Assembly (NCBI GenBank): GCA_033026295.1
Contig: CM065182.1
Span: 20,458,215-20,522,214 of the forward strand
Direction of reading: 5' to 3'
Origin: Channa striata
Taxonomy: Eukaryota; Chordata; Actinopteri; Anabantiformes; Channidae
Length of the DNA stretch: 64,000 nt
Part shown: positions 58,741-64,000 of the stretch, in pieces
How the letters are laid out: each line of letters begins with the position of its first letter
How positions within the stretch are numbered: the stretch's first letter is position 1
Position numbers and translations under genes: made by a program
The notes under the pieces: generated by a model
What the model was told of the DNA's origin: nothing
What the model saw: the letters and a program-made list of their open reading frames with translations, nothing else
Databases searched by the model: none

Positions 58741-61700
58741 TTAGCAGAGCGTTTCCTGTTAAAATTATCCCTTTTATGACTTTTTGTCATATATGATTCT
58801 GATATAGCAAAAAGTGGGTGAAACACATTCTAAAAGCTGATCATAGTATCTCCAAGTTTACAGCCAGATGAAAGTGGAACACAATATAAAAATATAATTT
58901 CATGTGTTTTTATTTCAGGCGTCTATGTGATAAGAAGCACTAAATCTGAAAAGGTATTTTGGTGTTCATTGTATTTTTGTGTTCCTGTGGAAGCTCCTCA
59001 GAATGCAAAGGCTAGCTTTGGGCTCGGTTTTACAAACCGAGCAGAGTGAGTCCGCCCCATTTAAGGGGTCTCTGTCTGCTCTGCCTTCATCCCTCTGGGT
59101 AATAGATGGCCTCATTGATCTGGGTTTGAGCCCACCTTTAAACAGCTAGACAGGACTGGGGTTTGTCTCTGGCCAACGACGGGAACGGAACAATAGTAGC
59201 GTGTGACTCTGTCTGTCTGTCTGTTTGAAACACATGTATAAACACGTGATGGCGTGATCGGCCTGCCAGGTAGCAGGGAGACAATGCAGGACAACCAGGG
59301 TATGCAGCACCGTGCTGTTTGTTCATTTTTCCTCTCATTTCTTTTCAGTGCACTGCTGTTCCTCCTGGCTTCATGTTTTTGTGGAATGTTTGATGTGTAT
59401 GTCTGTGCATCATGTTCATTGCAGTTTCTATGCTTCCTGCTGTTTGCCTTTCAGGACAAACCCTTTGTCTGGCTAAACCATTTATACAGAGTGGCTGGGA
59501 CGTAGCATTCACGGAGCTGTTATAATGCATTTTTGTGCATTCGTGATAAATCATCTCTGCATATGTGGATCCAGTTTTTTTTTATTTGTAAGCTGATGGG
59601 GCTGATGGTAACATTGACCTTGGTTGGGTTTGATTGAGTGTGGACAGAAAATAGAAAGAATATGTGTATTTTTCAATTTTTTACTATCCCATTTAAATGA
59701 GCTTATGATGCCAATATCTCATGTTATATGCCAGTGGGAGAGGATGTGAGGTTCTCTTTGCAAATGTATGCTTTCTCACCCTGTGATTCCTTCCTGGGAC
59801 AAGGATCTTGCTTGTTTTTTGTTTTGTTTTGTTTTTTCTTTAGCATATTCCACATTCATATGGAAATAGGGGGCAGAGGAGGGAGAGAATCTCACATCAA
59901 GTTGATCTGGTCATGAATAGCTGCCAGTGTTTGGACTGACCCAGGGCTGGCTTGAAGGCACTGCCGAGACTCTGCCTCCAGATGACAGAGCTGGGAGCCG
60001 AGCACATTTTAGACTAAAAGAAAGCCATGCATATGTCCCGATATACATAGTTCTACTAAAGATAAAAAGCAGATGCTCATAATTGTGCCCACACAATTAG
60101 ATACACTAGATACACTCGATGCACTTGGGAGCATCGAGCACTGTCTGATCCTCTGTCACTATCACTGTCGTACAAAAACAGCCAGCCTTGATAAATCCCA
60201 GGGAGAGGCCAGTGTTGCCAGTGTGCTCTCTATTTTATTTCAATCCTTTCTTTTATCAACTCTCACTTTGCCTGTTAATACTTTCACAACTAAAAATGAT
60301 GGTGCTGTTCTTTTTTTAAGAAAGAAGGAAGTTTGACTGTTAGGTTTAATTTATGCTTTAGTTTTTTCTTTTTCAAACATGTGAGAAAAATAAAGTCCCT
60401 AAAATCTAAAGAGGAATTTGTGGTAAGCATTTATTTTATTACAGTATTTCATTACATTTAACAAACCAACTTATATTTAATTATTCAAGTGTGTATTTAT
60501 CTGCATTTGGGTAGAAAATAAAGCAGTTTTGAAATCATTTATCATTTATTTCTAAAATAACTGCAGACCTATGGATTTTAGTCCAAATCAAGACTGTAAA
60601 AAATTGTGAGAAAGCTAAATAATAAAAAGCAATATTCACAATAGTTTAACCTTTTTTGGTTTTGTCTGAGCGTATAAATACCATAAAAAAGAATATTAAA
60701 ATGCTGCACTCCCATTGTGAGAATGCATTGGCCTTGGTGGGATTAAGATAATTAGCTTTTTCTACGCTGTCTCTGAATTAATATTGTATTTGAGGAGTCC
60801 CGTTTCTAATAAATTTTGAGAGTGTTTCCTTCTCGAGCATCTGATACAATGGCCCTCCCAGACCGGACTGCTGCAGTTGGATCTAGCAGCAGGGATCCAT
60901 CAAACAAGATTTGTCTCGGTGGATATGCTGGTTTTGTCCTTCAGGATTAGAGCCACCACACATATTCAGCCCGGGTCTCTGTTACTTCTTCTTTTATACA
61001 TCTAGTTACCCAACGTGTGCCTGCAAAGGTTTAAATACTTTTGTAACAAATAGGCCTTTTTTTGGTTTGGGTTTGTTTCTAAGAATTTCGGAAATTATCT
61101 CTTAATTTCTTTTTTTTTTTCAGTAATTGAAACATGTCACAAAATCAAAAATACAGAACTCAAGTAAATTAATAGTAGATTAAAAGTAGAAAAAATGAAA
61201 TTTTCACTCAATAGAAAACAATGCCACACTATTGTTAAAAGATTAAAAAGAAGCATGTCAACATTTTTATTTCACAAAGATTGCAGTACCTGCTTATACA
61301 TATGTGATATTTGTTCATAATTTTTATTAACCATTGAATATACTGAAGCATGTTAAAATACAACAGTATTTTTCTGACAAATTGCTTTTGGAGAATTGGT
61401 TCAGATTTATGTGTTTAATTTTATGTGAAGGTTTATGAATTTTTCTGGTGACTCTTTCGTTGCATTTTTTTTAGGCTCTGCCTTACATTGAGTCACAGCA
61501 TACCACACAACAAGCCATAAGCGTGGTATGTCATCCTTTAACTTACAAACATGAGTGTCCAGCCTCAGTCTATAAAAAGAGCAGCGCATTGCAGGAGGGC
61601 CTCAGTGTGTGTGTGCTGTTTTGTCTCTCCATTAGTGGCCATTCAAGAGACAATGAGTTAGAGAAGCAGACGATGGGCTTGTTAACACACAGGCATTAGT

Positions 61701-64000
61701 GAATCAGTGTGTGTCTTTGTGAGGGAGGGGACACTCCTCTAGTGTTATGACGGGAGTCTTTCACCGACGATACACTCCACTCAAACACCACAAGTGTCCG
61801 GCCACTGAATAGGCAGGATTTGTTGCTCTACACCTAATTAAACAGTGCTTTGAGTAGTGGTTATGGTGAGGGGCCCTTTGTTCCAATTCACCTTCTAAAG
61901 CACCTTCCAACGCTTAATGTTTGACTTTGGTGACAGTGATGGTGCACGCCTGTACCGAGCCTTGTAGTGACAAACACACGAGCTGCCTTTCATACACACT
62001 GATCATAGCTCTTCACAGTTTTTGATTTGCGGGGGCATTTGGTGTTGGATTTTATGTGCGTTTGAAGCTTTTCTTAAGGTGATCCTTCGGTCATTATTAA
62101 AACACACCTAATTAGTTATGTTTTCAGGTTCCAAAACTCATTTTAATAAATCATCAGGACTATAAAACACAAAATTGGAGTGTAGATAATATAGTGAAGA
62201 TGTTTTGGATCTGCTTAGTATTGTGGATTTTAAACAGGGTTGACTCCAGGGGGTTTAGGAGATTATGATGCCCCCTGTTCTTTGTGCTGCAGCCTATGGG
62301 CTTGACCTGTGGGAGTGAGACACATGCCTTTGTGGCCTTGAGATGGGACAACAGATCATGAGTAATGGTGTCTTAGCTAGTTCAATTCAGAGTCTTATGT
62401 GTGTCAAAGAAGTTAGTTTAAGCGTTAGACTGGGATGGTAGTTGTCTTTTATTAAAACTTATTTTAGGCTCTCTGTCCTGCTTGGTCATTGCTTTAGCAA
62501 GACAATTTGTAAAGGCTGCAGTGACATTTGATTTTCTTTCTCAAATTTTACTATTTTCTTTAATTGTAAAGGCTGCAAAATGGATTCTTATTTAAAGGTG
62601 CAACATCTCCAAGGACTTTTAATTTGGATTGGCCATCACCCTGGCAACTCTAAAAGAATTTTATTAGTTTGGATTTCAGTGCAGCTTTATCATCGCATGA
62701 TGCTTTTAGTGTTTTTCAAAGTCCAGCTAAAACATTACTAAATTTACAACATAATGAGGACAACATAAATGTTTATGTGTTTGCACATGTGTGTGTGTAT
62801 TTATATTATTTATTATTATTTATTATTATTGTGGTTATTAGTAAATTATTTTAGTCTTGCTAGTAACACTCTTTAGCAGGAGAACTGCCTGCTTCTTTTC
62901 CTATGCCCAGCCAACATTAAAATGAACGGTAGCTGTTCAGACATGTCGCATGTAAGCTGTAGTCACACGGATTGCTGGCTGCTCACTCTGCATTCAGGAA
63001 AGCAGGACAGGATCAGTTCAAAAATGAGGGGGGAAAAAATCAAAAATCAGAGAGTGGGAGCTGAAGCTTCTCATCCCTCGCAAACTCTCCCTTGTATTTG
63101 GTTAGCTTCGCTGCCTTATAATGATGTGTGTGTGTGTGTGTGTGTGTGTTGCTCACACTGGGTCGAGTCTTTGCGGCGGTGAGAGTAGACATATTGGAGC
63201 TGCACTTGGCATTCTGCTGCTACTGTTTCCAGGAAGGATGATGGTGATGATGGGACACTGGCTTACTTGTGTATTCCAGGGAACTTCTGCCAAAGCTGTT
63301 GTTTAGGTGTGTGCGTGTGTGTGAGTGAGTGCGCTTCTGTGTGTGAGCTGCAGAGACAGTGAGTGGTGAAAAGAAATTCAGCACTCTTCTTTGTTGTCTT
63401 TTAATAGATTTCTGCTGTACTTGTCATTTAGTTTTAACCAAAATGTGGTTTTGCCCATGTGCACAATACCAGATAAGTAAATATTGCATGTGCTCTATGT
63501 TTCACTCCTCTGCAGTACGCACAGATATTTTGGGCTGATTAAAAAAACATAAAATAAATAAAATAAAATGTCTGTATTTATTTTACCACAGGAGCATGTG
63601 GCATTTTGAGAGACACGATAAAGAAATAATTTGGAATTGGTTTAAAAAGTATTTTAGTTGGAACTGGAAACATAAAATATTTCCAGATTTAATATTTTCT
63701 TGTGCAAAAAGTAAAACATTTTCTAATTTTATTTTGTGTGCTGCAGAACTGTAAACAGTTTGCTCCCGCCAGTGTGTTACTGGAAGGTTGAGTGTGGTAC
63801 ATTTGGCCGACCTGCCCGTGTGTTTTGTAGAAAGGTTCAGTCAAGACCCCTGTTTTTGCCATTGTTCCTGCTTAAATCAGCCAGCTCTGATTTCAAGACG
63901 TCACGTCTGTTTGGTTTGTGTTCTCCTGTATTTTGGACTTTTTTTTATACTCCTTACATCTTCATATTTCCATTTTGTAAACGAGACTACAATAAAATAT
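58741..64000. other. Gene-poor stretch with microsatellites
   Basis: (TCTG)n at 59209-59223, GTTTT repeats at about 59814-59838, TATTATT repeats at 62799-62829, (TG)n at 63124-63149 and AAATAA repeats near 63548. No exon or RNA gene recognised. Confidence 0.5.

Noticed and set aside
30050..64000. Mature miR-99a, let-7c and miR-125b expected from human synteny
   Set aside because: Searched by eye on both strands for their seed-containing cores and not found; they may lie beyond the window.

Overview
The window reads as nuclear DNA from a ray-finned (teleost) fish. It is AT-rich, with long introns, GT-AG splice sites, scattered decayed transposons of teleost type (BEL/Pao, Tc1-like, a tRNA-like SINE) and GTTAGC/GCTAAC-rich sequence around first exons. 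There is no prokaryotic gene organisation. I cannot name the species.

Region 1 (about 0.4-30 kb, + strand) is one complete gene, usp25, encoding the deubiquitinase ubiquitin-specific protease 25. I placed 26 coding exons from the ATG at 551 to the TGA ending at 29291, with joining reading phases. They give the family layout: UBA-like N-terminus, SUMO-interaction motif, two ubiquitin-interacting motifs, USP Cys box, an insertion with a helical segment, USP His box and a C-terminal helical domain. Two cassette exons of 174 and 96 nt, both divisible by three, sit where mammalian USP25 carries its muscle-isoform exons. The main anomaly is a one-base deficit in exon 16 (around 14183-14186), just after the catalytic His. 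It causes a premature TGA at 14202-14204, although all downstream exons look intact.

Region 2 (about 19.56-24.33 kb, inside the intron after the second cassette exon) is a nested transposon. A decayed minus-strand BEL/Pao LTR retrotransposon, with an internal deletion between gag and the RT YVDD box, interrupts an older Tc1-like element.

Region 3 (about 30-64 kb) has no recognisable protein-coding gene. It holds further repeats: a Tc1-like transposase relic, a ~1.1-kb teleost repeat with an antisense RT-like frame, a tiny palindromic Tc1-end relic, a ~0.24-kb dispersed repeat and a SINE. There are also two candidate first exons of an unidentified rightward transcript (CpG-rich, donor at 42951; CT-rich, donor at 48274). 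In human the locus after USP25 carries the MIR99A/LET7C/MIR125B2 host lncRNA, so these may be its fish counterparts. I looked for the three mature microRNAs by eye on both strands and did not find them here.

No novel multi-gene system was found. The most useful observations are the exon-16 frameshift, the cassette exon pair, a GC-AG intron, the nested transposon and the candidate promoters.
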